NCBI GenBank assembly: GCA_037447655.1
Contig: JBBHKE010000516.1
Span: 281,322 to 345,321 of the forward strand
Length of the DNA: 64,000 bases
DNA from: Zygnema cylindricum
Taxonomy: Eukaryota > Streptophyta > Zygnematophyceae > Zygnematales > Zygnemataceae
Reading direction: 5' to 3'
The notes beneath the pieces were generated by a model. The model was not told the DNA's origin and did no database searches. It saw only the letters and a list, made by a program, of their open reading frames with translations. Shown piece after piece: positions 45,283-56,137 of this stretch; position 1 is the first letter of the stretch, and the number at the start of each line of letters is the position of its first letter. A program made the position numbers and the translations under genes.

Positions 45283-46770
45283 TGCAAATGTCGGAGTTAA
45301 ATGTTAGAATGACCTGCATGCCGTTTCCATACGAATTGTTCAAACAATCCCGAGTTTAATGATTGCACTTGTGTTTGACTTGGCAACATAACTCACAAAT
45401 AATAGCGTGAATAGTGGAGTTTCGTCCTTAAAAGAGTAGAATGTCATGCGCATCTCTATATTTAATGCTACTCCCGAATTAATTTTCTTCCCCAATGATT
45501 AATGGTGTGTTAAACTTGTTAATGAAATCCACACCAATTTTGGATAACAATCTAATGCTGCCTATTATTTTTCCCAATCTATTTTCCAGGTATCTTTTCA
45601 ATAACTATTTCACAGGATCCCTCGTCATCGATGCGAATTTCTCGTCCACTGCGGGAGTAGTCATCTCGGATAACTATTTTTCGGGCCCCATCACTGTCAC
45701 CTCTAACGGAAAACCGTTCTGCACGATCCTGCAAAACAACTGCTTGTTTTCTCAGAATACGACAAAAGTGTGCGGAACCGTTCAGGCCCAGCGTACGGTC
45801 GCCGAGTGCAGCAAATTCTGCAACACGCCACAATTTTACGGAGCGTGCGGTGGTCACGGAACTTGTTCCCGTACGACATTGACTTGCACGTGCGACAAAA
45901 AGTACAAGCGGACGGTCGACAAACGCTCCTGTTACCGCCGTGAGTTCACCATCCACAGTAATTAGTTGTTGGATGTTGTGATTGAGAAAGGTGGTGAAGG
46001 ATTAGAAGCTATAGGAGAAAAACCAAAGCCATGGCAAAGAATGCACGATGACGCAAAGGAAAGGAAGAAGAGGATTCCAATGAAGGCTTTGTAATCTGAA
46101 TTATAATATCCATAGGAGGTTGAGAGAATAATGTACAGTTGAGAGGCCAATCATTTACTTAATGTGCGCACTGCAAGGGTCTTGGGAAAATTTTCATCAG
46201 AAAATATTTCAGTATATTTGGCTGTCACGCGTGTCCCTGGAAAAGATAAGGGTTTTCTGTTTCGATTTTTCAAAAGTTAGTACATAAGACAATATTCCGA
46301 TGAAAATTTCCCCTAAGATACAAAAACAAATTTGGGCGCTAAGGTAAGTGACAAACAAGGCGGCGAATGAGTACAGCGATGGAGGACAAAAGGTCTAATT
46401 TAAATAGTGTCACTTAATAAAACAATAAAAGACAATTGGTACAAGTCCATAATGAAATCGTAACAAAACATGAACGAGACATCTGCTGTTCTTTTTCTCC
46501 AACATTTGATTTGATTCTTGTGATAAGATGATGCTTCACTTTCATTCGATAATGACAGCTCAATTTTCTGGGTAGTCTCCGCATGAATTTTCACTGTGGT
46601 ATCTCTAAATTCCATCAAAACTATTTCTTTTTAATATGTCCTTACATTTTAGATTTGCCAACTTTTTGAGCAACTTTTAAAGTTTAACCTTAAATCCTGA
46701 ATAAATTTCCCTTGTTTTGGCGTTTGTTACAGCCTGAGGATTCAAAGGTGAATTGCATCGACAACAAGAA
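45283..46770 (+). repeat. Tandem duplication, copy 2
   Basis: The partner of 43445-44805. After GGTGAATTGCATCG this copy continues into unique sequence, while copy 1 meets the LTR fragment. Confidence 0.9.
45590..45965 (+). CDS. Duplicated last exon of the LRR gene, full-length version
   Basis: The acceptor TATTTTCCAG precedes 45590. The exon encodes a final LRR-like stretch (YLFNNYFTGSLVIDANFSS), then a Cys-rich tail with about 11 cysteines. The tail includes an EGF-like pattern (GACGGHGTCSRTTLTCTCD) and ends at a stop at 45963-45965. A GTGAGT near 45944 could instead act as a splice donor, in which case the next exon (after CAG near 46731) would stop after one codon. It is 48 codons longer than the copy at 43762. 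It could be used by the upstream exons in place of copy 1. Only this last exon is duplicated, so it is not a whole second gene. Confidence 0.65.
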
Positions 46771-47124
46771 CGTTCTAATTCAACTTCACGAGAAGAGAGG
46801 GATTCAAGAGATAATGCTATCTTCGTGAAACAATACAGAAATATATGATACTTTGTCATTACCTTTTAGGTTTTTTTTTTTTTTTTTCGAAACCTTGATT
46901 GAAGGTTGTCGATTACTTTTTCTGGTACCACTGTTCCATTCGTACTTTTTTCTGGGGGGATTAAGAGTCAGTTATGCCAAATGTTTTTATTGGGGACTTT
47001 TTTATAAATTTCGTTTTGGAGAATTTGTATTTGAGATTTTGAAACTCTTTTTCTGTGTTTCGTTTTATTAATGACTTTTTAAAGGTAGAAATTTGGATGA
47101 TAACACGATACGTGAAAATGTGCG
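46771..47124. other. AT-rich intergenic DNA
   Basis: No supported feature. Confidence 0.5.
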
Positions 47125-48115
47125 TTGATTTTCCTCCCCCACCTTCTTTCTGTCTCTCTATATACCCCTTCTTTATCCCTCGCGCTCTCCTTTTCCTCTC
47201 CCTCTCCCCCTCCCTCACTATCACCCTCGCCCTCTCTCCCCCTCTACCTCTCCCTCCCCCTCTACCTCTCCCTCCCCCTCTACCTCTCCCTCTCAACATC
47301 CATACCCTATCCCTCTCCCTCTCCCTCTCAACATCCCTACCCTATCCCTCTCCCTCTCCCTCTCCCTCTCAACATCCCTACCCTATCCCTCTCCCTCTCC
47401 CTCTCCCTCAACCTTTTCCCTCTCCTTCCTCTTTCCTCTTTCCTCTCTCCCTCTCCATCTCCCTCTCCCTCTCCCTCACCCTCGCCGTCCCCCATCCACC
47501 TTCCTTCCCCAACTCTCCCTTTCCCTTCCCCTCTTCCTTCCCCTCGAGGTAAAGGAGGAGGGGGAAGGAGAGAGGAGGGGGAAGGAGAGAGGAGGGGGAA
47601 GGAGAGGGGGAAGGAGAGAGGAGGGGTAGATGAAAGGAGAGGGGGTGGGGGAGGGGGAGGGAGAGGGGGAAGGGGTGGGGGGATGGGGAGGGGAGGGACA
47701 ATATCAGGGCGATGGGGATGGTGATGGGGAGGGGGATTGGGAGGGGAGAGAAAGGCGGGTGGAGATGGGGAGTGGGAATGGAAGAGGGAGAGGGAGGTAG
47801 ATGGGGTGGGGGAGGGAGAGCAGGCGGGAGAGACGGAGAATGTGGGGGAGGTAGAGCGGGAGGGAGGTGGGGATGGGGAGGGGGAGGGGAGGGGGAGGTA
47901 GGGAAGGAGGGACAGGCGGGGAGAAGGGGGGGATAGGGATAAAGAAGGGGAAGAAGGATGGGGAGGGGAAGGGGAAGTCCATGGGGATGGAGAGGAAGAG
48001 AAGGAAGGCGAAAGGGGGGGGAAGGGGGGTCAGGAGGGGGAGTAGGAGGGGGAGGGGTAGCGGGAGGGGAAGGGGAAATAGTAGCGCGAAGGGGAGGCAG
48101 AAAGGATAGCTTAAG
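47125..48115. repeat. Polypyrimidine block followed by polypurine block
   Basis: 47125-47550 is C/T-rich (CCCTCTCCCTCT-type units, with a repeated CAACATCCCTACCCTATC spacer at about 47295, 47330 and 47370). 47551-48115 is G/A-rich (GGGGGAAGGAGAGAGGAG-type units). The halves are roughly complementary and could fold as a long imperfect hairpin. Open frames of up to 260 codons here are compositional. Confidence 0.85.
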
Positions 48116-48236
48116 GGGAAGTTGGTGTTGGAATTGACGATATTGGGCGATATATTTACATCGGCGAACAGGATCGATTTCAAGTGACATGATTCAACGA
48201 TATGTACGGAGTTTATTTGGCGATCCCGTTAACTTA

Positions 48237-48832
48237 GGATATGGCCCCATGTAGCTGTAACTTAGCGAACTTACTTTGTATTTTAGCGCAGATCCGGCGG
48301 ACCTGGATTTCAAGTGTCTCTATGTGTTTACTCGAAATTATTACTTAAGTTTGTGACGATTGTATACGTCGACAATACCCGTGACAGCTGTTACCGTGTA
48401 CAATCTGTCTTTGCCCCACCGTATTTTTTGAAGCAATCGCAAGACACATCTTAATTTTGAAACGATTTCGTATGTTGCATGTCTTTGCGTGACATCGTAG
48501 ACGTATAGCCTTGCATCCGTGGCTGTACAACATGCCATTGCGTAAACCTCTTTGCGTGAAATGACACGGCAACATCGAGACCCCTGCAAAAAATATCCGT
48601 ACAAGGTGCATGGGGACAAAAACCAACAACCCTATACTTTTCTTTCGTCAAAAAATTTCAAAATTTTTTGAGACAAGACAAATTTTTGTACATCCTAAGT
48701 TCGAGAATGACGCGATTGTACTTTACAAATTTGCGATTTCTTCGTACAGTCGTAGCTTAGGCAGTACGGCGCTAAGTTATAAAAGAAAACGACAGGAAAA
48801 AACCCGAACTTAGCCACATGGGGCCGCACCCT
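48237..48832 (-). mobile_element. Tourist-like MITE R1, minus orientation
   Basis: The ends are GGATATGGCCCCATGTAGC and CACATGGGGCCGCACCC, flanked by TTA at 48234-48236 and 48833-48835. The body is the reverse complement of the R1 copies. About 596 bp, so internally shortened. Confidence 0.75.
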
Positions 48833-48916
48833 TACACTTGTACGAGGTCGTTTGTGGTGGAAATTGACACGTGGCACTTTCTCATTTGACCATGCATCCA
48901 GCCATTTTATGTAGTT

Positions 48917-48948
48917 AAGGGTGTGTTCCCATGTGTTCAAGGGTTTTT
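48917..48948 (+). mobile_element. Left end of a further R1 MITE
   Basis: TTAAGGGTGTGTTCCCATGTG then CAAGGGTTTTTT is an R1 left terminus, cut off by the LTR that begins at 48949. Confidence 0.6.
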
Positions 48949-49548
48949 TGTAGGATCTTAAACAAAAGACATTCACTCAAATAAATTCACATGTCTTAAA
49001 TCATTACACAGCGGAAGCTCATAAAAGACAAGAGGAATATTCAGCCAAAAAGATTTATAAGTGTTCTTTGCCGAGCCTCTTTAAATCATCTCTCTCTTCT
49101 CTTCTCTCTCTCCTCTCTCTTCTTTAAATAATCTCTTACTCCAAGATTAATCATCTAACATAGATTGATTAATACTCTATAGCGTACAATGCTGCCTATA
49201 TACTCGCTACTATGCACTAAGAGACAACAAGGTAAGACAAGCAAGACTTAGCATAGCGAACTGCCCCTAGCTAACTGTCGCACATTGCAATAAAGTTCAA
49301 TGAAAAGAAGGCTCGCAGCTTTAAGCGCACTCAAAAAGTTGACGCCGCGGTCGCCTCGAACACCCGCATGAATGAACACATGCATGCGAAAAAGTCGCGA
49401 GGCGAAATAGTACATTTGGATTAGCGGATATCAGTACCGCTACGAAACGACGTCGTACATTTTGTAAGATGACGTGACACTTCACATCCAACAAATAAAT
49501 GTTGGTATGACGCTTCGCGAAATACCGTGAAACGACAATATCCCAACA
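48949..49548 (-). mobile_element. 3' LTR of copia element E
   Basis: On the minus strand it starts TGTTGGGATATTG after a polypurine tract (AATAAGAGGGGGAT) and ends AAGATCCTACA at 48949, 600 bp. It is unrelated to the A, D or F LTRs. Confidence 0.8.
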
Positions 49549-49561
49549 ATCCCCCTCTTAT

Positions 49562-51340
49562 TGTCAGAATCGACAAAACTCCTCAACATAATCCAAGTTT
49601 CGGTCGCCCCCTCTCAAATATATCATGCGTGGCAGCCTTCGTGAGCAAATCTGCCGCCTCCTCTTTTTTCGGTACGTACGAAAATACAATCTAGTTTGCC
49701 GTAACCAAATCTCTTACAAAATGTCATTGGATCCTGATGTGTTTCGTCCTCTTGTGAAACACTAGATTTTCGCCAACGCCATCGCACTCATGTTGAATCA
49801 AAGTCGCCGCCCCAATTCGCGTATCACTTCAATTCCCAAAATATAGCGTACTTCTCCAAGATCCGTTACTTTGAAATGTAATCCGAGATAACGTTTCAAC
49901 TCATTAATGTGCTCCAACTTGTCGCATGCCATCAAGAAATCATCCGAATAAACAGAAAAATGATTTGGTCAACTCTTTCACCTTTCACGTAAACTCCAGA
50001 ATCGGACGTAGTCTGTACAAATCCGAATTTCAATAGTACTTGATGAAGTCTCAAATACCACATGCAGCGCGCCTGTTTCAAACCATGTAAGGACTTTCGC
50101 AAACGCCATACATTTCTTTCTTGCAAAGGAGACACGCCTTCCAGTACCTTCATATATACCTCTTCCTCCAACTCACCATTTAAAAACGCGGTTTCCACGT
50201 CCATTTGTTAGACGTGCTTCTTCCCCATTGCTGCAGTGCGATAATAATCCGTAGTGAGTGGAACGACACCACGGAAACATAAGTCTTCTTAAAACTCATT
50301 CCCTCAAGTTGTTGGAATCCCTTACAAACAAGTCTCGCCTTGTACTTAAATATTTCACCCGAAGCTCCAGTTTTGGTCTTAAATACCCACTTTGCATCAA
50401 TTGCCTTTTTCCCCTCCGGTAATTTCACCTCCTCAAAAGTTTGATTATCAACCACCGATTTAAATTCTTTCTCCCACGTCGGTTTCTAATTACTCTCCCA
50501 ATCAACCGACCTCCTAGCCTCGACATAAGATTGAGGGTCGCCGGTCATATTTTCCGTAAGTGATTGCTATAAAAGAAACTCCGTCCCCTTAGCATCGGAA
50601 AGAAAATAATGCGAATTCGATGAATTTTCCCCTTTTCGATCGTAAGTGAGTTTCTCCGGTTTCTTCCCGTTTTTACTCCGAGAGCTCCTCCTAATAACTT
50701 GCTCCTCCTCCTTTTCTTCTTTCTCTTCCTCGGATTCAATTTCAATTTCCTTCTCATTTTCAATTTTTTTCTCACTCGATTTAGAACTCGATTTAGAGCT
50801 TTGAGATTTCTGAATGTTCGAAGGCACTCGGGAATCCAAAGTTCCGTTACTCTTTCTTTCAAATTCAATTCCAACCGATTTCCCCAATTTCTTTTTCTGA
50901 GTTCTTACATTCGGTTCCTCATCAGATTTTGAATCCCCAATATACGGAAAATTCTCAATTTCACTCTCCTCATAAAAATCCAAATTTTCTTTAAATTTCC
51001 CAACGGAATTCATGGCGGATTTGAGATCCTCATGAAAATCCACATTTCGAGATTCCTCCACAGTGTGACGAGCCGGATCATATACTCGGTATAAACTCCC
51101 GTTCGCACTATATCCAATAAAAATTCCCGACCAACACCTTGGTGCAAATTTCCCCTTCCTCTTAATTGATTCCACATAAACCGTAGCATGACATCCCCAA
51201 ATTCTCAAATGATGAACCGTGGGCTTTCTCCCACTCCATAACTCCTCCGGTGTTTTACTTCCGGAAACCGTTAGAGGTCTAAGTTGATGGTTTATATCGA
51301 CATTGCTTGGGTGCGCAATGTACCAATGTACCAAAGTTGG
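49562..51340 (-). pseudogene. Copia element E: integrase end to RNase H, mutated
   Basis: Read right to left: the integrase C-terminus with TPEELWSGRKPTVHHLRIWG (about 51260-51200) and a copia GYSANGSLYRVYDP block; a charged linker; the reverse transcriptase (50455-49932, with AIDAKWVFKTK, DVETAFLNGELEEEVYM and SLHGLKQARCMWYLRL); then a short piece of RNase H C-terminus. The N-terminal half of RNase H and everything upstream of integrase are missing, and the frames are broken near 50200 and 50500. It belongs to the common plant copia lineage with the WGCxAYV motif, distinct from A-G. Confidence 0.88.
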
Positions 51341-51349
51341 TGTATGCAC

Positions 51350-52429
51350 AGTGTGTATAACTTTTTTGGTCGCACAAAATACATACCTTAGACTCCTAGT
51401 TTACCATGGTATATAGGCGAGCGGGCGAGCAGGCGCATACACGTGATCCGACTGGAATCTCAGTGGCTTCCAAGGAACAAGAATAAACTTACTAAGGCCT
51501 AAAAGACCATTTCTTCCGCTTGGGGGGGGGGGGGGGGGGGGGGGGGGGGTATTTGAAAGGACGCGAGTGTCGCGGGAAGGAATCTATTTAGGTGAGGAAA
51601 ACAAAGAAGATGGAATGGGGGGGGCTTAATGGATTTCCAATGGTGGTTGATGAAGGGAGGGTTTTGAGACAAGGGTCAAGGACAAAGCTTGGGATTGCTC
51701 CCTCCATAAGGGGGATAATGGAGATGGTTTTCCAAAATGGGTGACGAGGGAACAACCATAGAGCACTAGAGTTTGACCGTGGTTGGTCCAAGAGGCGATT
51801 AGAGGTGGAAAACCCTAGGAAGATGGTAGGCCACTAACCTTGGTGTAGTTCTTTGAATATAGTAGTCTCGAGATGGTCATATTTTTCTTTGTATATCCTA
51901 AATTTCCATAAATAAAGATGGAAAACCCTTAACATTTTGGTTTTGTTTTTCCGGTTTTATTTTAATCCGTTATGTTTTGTAACGGTCACCGATTTTTATG
52001 GTTAATTACGTTTGAGAGCATGGGAGAACTTAAAAGTATGGGGAACTGTGAGTTTGACAACAACTTAACGCCATTTCCCCCCTTTGTTTTTTGCTATGAA
52101 TCATAATGGAGTGAGCTTCCACGTGTGGACGCCACTCACTTTCAATGTATAATACCATCTCTATCCTTTTGTAAGAAATAGCGAGCAATTTTCGTAACTC
52201 TAACACCTTTGATACATTACACTTGTTATATAAGTCATGAAATTCATTAGTTGACACTAATTAAAGTACATGTATTAACATTAAAGGAGATACTATCTTC
52301 TATTATTTTTTATGTTCGTAATTGAATGACGCCGCTACACCGCTCATCGTTAACCTTAAATAATGTTGTAAGCTCTATTTTGTGATATATGGCCATAAAA
52401 TATCACGACCTAATTAGTGTTATTAACTC
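51350..52429. other. Intergenic DNA with a 28-bp poly-G run
   Basis: A pure G run lies at 51522-51549. The rest shows no gene. Confidence 0.55.
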
Positions 52430-52695
52430 TAGTAAGGATTCACGGTGTAGTAAGGAAGGATTCACGGTGTAGTAAGGAAGGATTCACGGTGTAGTAAGGA
52501 AGGATTCACGGTGTAGTAAGGAAGGATTCACGGTGTAGTAAGGAAGGATTCACGGTGTAGTAAGGAAGGATTCACGGTGTAGTAAGGAAGGATTCACGGT
52601 GTAGTAAGGAAGGATTCACGGTGTAGTAAGGAAGGATTCACTGTGTAGTAAGGAAGGATTCACTGTGTAGTAAGGAAGGATTCACGGTGTAGTTC
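52430..52695. repeat. 22-bp minisatellite, about 12 copies
   Basis: The unit GTGTAGTAAGGAAGGATTCACG is repeated almost perfectly; two late units carry CACTG in place of CACGG. There are no variable spacers. Confidence 0.96.
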
Positions 52696-52768
52696 ATGAT
52701 TTTTGGTCAAAAGAAGGCTTGGATTTTTCATAAACAGAACGAAATTTGATATACCGATATTCAAAGAT

Positions 52769-52841
52769 TGGAGATGCGGGGTATCGATCCCCGTACCTTT
52801 CGCATGCTAAGCGAGCGCTCTACCATGTAAGCTACATCCCC
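52769..52841 (-). tRNA. tRNA-Ala (AGC), decayed copy
   Basis: The length and anticodon are those of 39003-39075. It differs at a few positions: the D stem is GCTT/GAGC, giving a G-U pair, and the anticodon stem is CTCGC/GCGAA, giving a C-A mismatch. No run of four T follows closely (CCAATCTTTGAATATC). It may be a pseudogene. Confidence 0.8.
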
Positions 52842-53425
52842 GTGCGGAAAACACATGTTTATATTTTTTATTATCTAATTACATATTATCATAAATTACC
52901 GATACTTCCGAGGACTCGGTAATTTTCGCGTTTGAGTCATTACATGATTTTTTCCAATGTTGTTACTTTGTTTCGCAAGACAGTTAAAGGCTTACATCCC
53001 GTGAAACATGCTGTCAATTTAACAACATGACGTATGAAATTTACTCTCTAACTTTGAAACGCGAAATAGTTATTTGTTTCGCCACATCATTTCAAGGTTC
53101 ACCCTGTCGGCGATTTAGGTGATGTCATCATGACGTGGATATGCTGGACCTGCCTTTTTTTCTTGTCCATATGGTTTTCCCATCGCAAGTTTTGCAACAA
53201 TGATTCGTTCAGACGCGACAAAAAATGTCGTACTGCCGTACCCCAGAATCTGAACTATTTTCGATGGCAGCCAATCAAAGGAGACTACGTGTTCTCGACA
53301 TGGAGTCCGAACCTAACTCTGATTCAATTTTGAATTTTCACATTCTCGGTTACCGTACAATACCGTACATTGCCGTGCATTGCCGTGCATTGCCGTACAC
53401 TACCGTACATTACCGTTCTCTCCTC
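52769..53425 (-). repeat. Arm 2 of the inverted duplication ending in tRNA-Ala
   Basis: Reverse complement of 38466-39075 with scattered substitutions and small indels. The outer end is the GCCGTACA repeat region near 53360-53410. Confidence 0.88.
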
Positions 53426-53559
53426 CCGCCAACCCACCTTCCCCTCCCGACCCCTCTCCTATGAGTGACACTTGTGATGGATGCATCTGATTCGCCCGGC
53501 AGCATTTTCTAAAAATCAAGGATATGGTTTTTTTTTGCACATTGCAGCCTTCAAATTTT

Positions 53560-53720
53560 CAAGTAAATATTTAATTGGTTTATTTGGTTTAATTGGTCTA
53601 ATCGGTTTTATTAAGTGGTTTAACTGGTTTAATCGATTTTATTAAGTGGTTTAACTGGTTTAATCGATTTTATTAAGTGGTTTAACTGGTTTTAATCGAT
53701 TTTATTAAGTGGTTTTAAAG
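53560..53720. repeat. About 31-bp tandem repeat
   Basis: Units built on TTAAGTGGTTTAACTGG followed by TTTAATCGATTTTA, four to five copies, decaying leftward. Confidence 0.85.
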
Positions 53721-54980
53721 CTTAATTTATTTTCAATTGGTTTAAACCTTCAAGTTTGGGTTTCACGAGGTGTGGATATTGCCGTACAACGACAATTTGT
53801 TTTTGAATCATCAATTTTGTAATAGCATCACGACAAGTATTATTAATATTTATTATTAATGTTCTCTCGGGGTATAAAGGGATATGCGAGTTTAGGAAAA
53901 AAAATAGTGTCTTCATATTTTGTCATGTGGACGTACCGGATTGGAAACTGCTAATCGCCACACGTGGGAGCTAGATGACATCCTATTGGTGAAAAAGAAA
54001 TGACTTTTTTTCGGTGGGAATTTTTTTCTCTGTGGATTTTTTCCCAGTGTTGCCACGTGGCATCTTTCGGCATTTCATCTTTCAAAGTAGAAAAGTAATA
54101 AATATTGAATTGGATTCAAGCTCCTCCTAAGTTCAAATAGTGGATGTCACTTATTTAAATTGGCATTTTTTGTTTTTTCGTCCTTTTTGTACGACACATT
54201 GGTTTGTCGGTTCGCTTAGGGATATGAAAAGCAACAACTAAGGTTTTCTTGGTGCAAAAAAACAAGAAAATTAAAAAGAGGAGAAAAAATTGCAAATAGA
54301 AAATGATATCGTGAATGAAAATCAAGAAAATCGATGAAATTGAGAAAATTGAGAAAATTGAGAAAATTGAGAAAATTGAGAAAACAAAATATATGAAGTT
54401 TATGGGTGGCTGTCCCCCCTCCCCGTGCAAAAAAACAAAGGAAGAAAGAGATACTTTTCTTCTTTTTTTGCGGTGTATTGGTTTTGAATTCAGCAAATGA
54501 AATAGGGTTATCACCACGATCTGGAAGCAATAACAAATAAAAAGCACACTTTTACCAAAAAAAGCAAAAAAAGCAAAAAAAGGCCAAAAAAAGTGCAAAA
54601 AAAAAAACCATTTCCCAGGAGACACTTGTTTACAGATAATCGTACATAAGACGCACAAACTCGAAAACACCATAGAGAATTTTCACCAAAAAAAAAATAT
54701 CCCCTCTCTCCTCCTCTCCCCTCTTCCCTCTCCTCTCTTCCTCTCCCCAACATATGTGTTTTTTTACAATTCGAACTTTTTTCTTAACTGCATTTTAAAA
54801 CCAAGAAGGAAAAAGGCCAAAAATCCGAAAGGAAAAAATACAAATCCATTGACAATTCTATTTCTTCAAAACATTAATATCCAAAACTAAAAAAACCTTA
54901 AATCAAACTTAAATGCCATTTTTGAATCATAGAAAAAAAAACTACTTCCTCTCTCAAAACCAATAATCTTTTTTATTTCT
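53721..54980. other. AT-rich intergenic DNA with an A-rich microsatellite
   Basis: 54340-54385 is a GAGAAAATT-type repeat, and 54560-54612 has A-rich runs. No gene is supported. Confidence 0.6.
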
Positions 54981-54999
54981 CTTTTTGACTATCTTTCGG

Positions 55000-55400
55000 C
55001 CATTCAAGTTTAAACTTCTTCTCCTCTCCCTTTTTTGTTTTCCCCTCCCTCAAATACAATTGTTCCCACGTCTCCCATCCTCCTCCTCCTCCTCTCCTTC
55101 TCTCCTCCGGATTAAACCCAAAAACTTCGTTTGCACTCCTATTTCTTTTATCCTTTTTTCAATTCTCATTTTAAATTTATATAGATGAATTTATCTCCTC
55201 CTCCTCCTCCTCCTCCTCCTCCAGTATAAACCCAAAACTTCCCTCACACTTTCTCCTTTCCCATTTTCCTTAACCTTTCAAACTTATATCGATAATTTTA
55301 TCTCCTCCTCCTCCTCCCCCTCCTCCTCCTCCTCCTCCTCCTCCCTCTCCTCCTTTCCCTTCTCTCTCTCCTTCCCCTCCTCCCATCCCATTTAAACCCG
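55000..55400. repeat. Decayed tandem repeat with TCC arrays
   Basis: Three units each join a (TCC)n array to a TTTAAACCC- or ATAAACCCA-like segment (about 55110, 55222 and 55390) and to a T-rich segment ending ATAATTTTATC or similar. The rightmost unit overlaps the 3' end of a probable exon. Confidence 0.6.
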
Positions 55401-55620
55401 GAATCTTCCTCGCTGCCTGTAAAGCGATCTCTGAACCCTCCGCGATCGGATTTTTTTTCCGTTTTCGCTGAAAAATCGATCCGAAAGTCTTTCCGACGGC
55501 ATCAAAAGGACGAACGAATGTTTGCTGCATGTTGTACGCCATGGCCCACGTTCCAAATCTCCAAACGAACGAAAATACGAGCATGAAGGCGAGAACGCTG
55601 TGGGTGCTGTTGTTCTGATG
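55270..55620 (-). CDS. Probable exon: membrane segment plus basic domain, unknown protein
   Basis: On the minus strand a good acceptor (CTTTCTATTTTCTCAG) ends at 55621. The exon opens with HQNNSTHSVLAFMLVFSFVW, a hydrophobic segment of about 18 residues. It continues with WAMAYNMQQTFVRPFDAVGK, a basic run (QRKRKKN) and EGSEIALQAARKIPGLN, and then enters a (GGA)n-coded poly-Gly stretch ending at a stop at 55270. The first 80 codons are compositionally normal and unlike the low-complexity surroundings, which is the main argument that it is coding. It starts in phase 0, as the exon at 57105-57899 ends. I do not recognise the family. The 3' limit is uncertain. Confidence 0.5.
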   Translation of the reverse strand, partial: HQNNSTHSVLAFMLVFSFVWRFGTWAMAYNMQQTFVRPFDAVGKTFGSIFQRKRKKNPIAEGSEIALQAARKIPGLNGMGGGEGEREGKGGEGGGGGGGGGGGGGGDKIIDISLKG

Positions 55621-55785
55621 CTGAGAAAATAGAAAGAGTGGAGGGAAGAAAAAGGAAGAGGAGGCGGGGGGAGAGGGAGAGGGAGAGGGAGAAGGGAAAG
55701 GGAAAAAATGAGGATAAGAATACATGGAGGGGAGAGAGACAGGGGAGGAGAGAGACAAAGGAGGAGAGAGACAGGGGAGGAGAAT

Positions 55786-55831
55786 ACGAGCATAAGAGCA
55801 AAAACGCTGTGTGTTTTGTTATTCTGATGCT
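55786..55831 (-). pseudogene. Duplicated start of the 55620 exon, with its acceptor
   Basis: After TTTTATGGTTTCACAG the sequence encodes HQNNKTHSVFALMLVF, the same start as the exon at 55620. It then runs into C/T-rich sequence. It looks like a partial duplication that includes the 3' splice site. Confidence 0.6.
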
Positions 55832-55859
55832 GTGAAACCATAAAAAGAGCAGGGAATGA

Positions 55860-56137
55860 AAAGAAAAAAGAGGGAGAAGGAGGAAGGAGGAGAAGGAGGG
55901 AGAAGGCGGGAGAAGGAGAAGGAGGAGGAGGAGGAGGAGGAGGAGGAGAAGGAGACGGAGAAGGAGGAGGAGGAGGAGTTGGAGGAGGAGGAGGAGAAGG
56001 AGGCGGAGGAGGAGAAGGGAGGAGGATAGTGGAGACACAGGTGGAGGGAGAAGGGTGGATAGATGGATATAGATATAGATATAGATAGATATAGATATAG
56101 ATATAGATAGATATAGATATAGATAGATAGATATAGG
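55860..56137. repeat. GGA-rich tract and TAGATA microsatellite
   Basis: (GGA)n and GAAGGA units to about 56050, then (ATAGAT)n to 56137. Confidence 0.95.

Noticed and set aside
47055-48190. Long Pro/Ser/Leu and Gly/Arg/Glu open frames (up to 260 codons)
   Set aside because: They come from C/T and G/A repeats, are open on both strands and in several frames, and have no normal protein segment.
50545-50874. A Lys/Arg-rich basic protein on the minus strand
   Set aside because: It is an alternative frame across the charged integrase-reverse transcriptase linker of copia element E.
52430-52695. CRISPR-like array of direct repeats
   Set aside because: The units are directly joined with no spacers, and the sequence is eukaryotic. 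It is a minisatellite.
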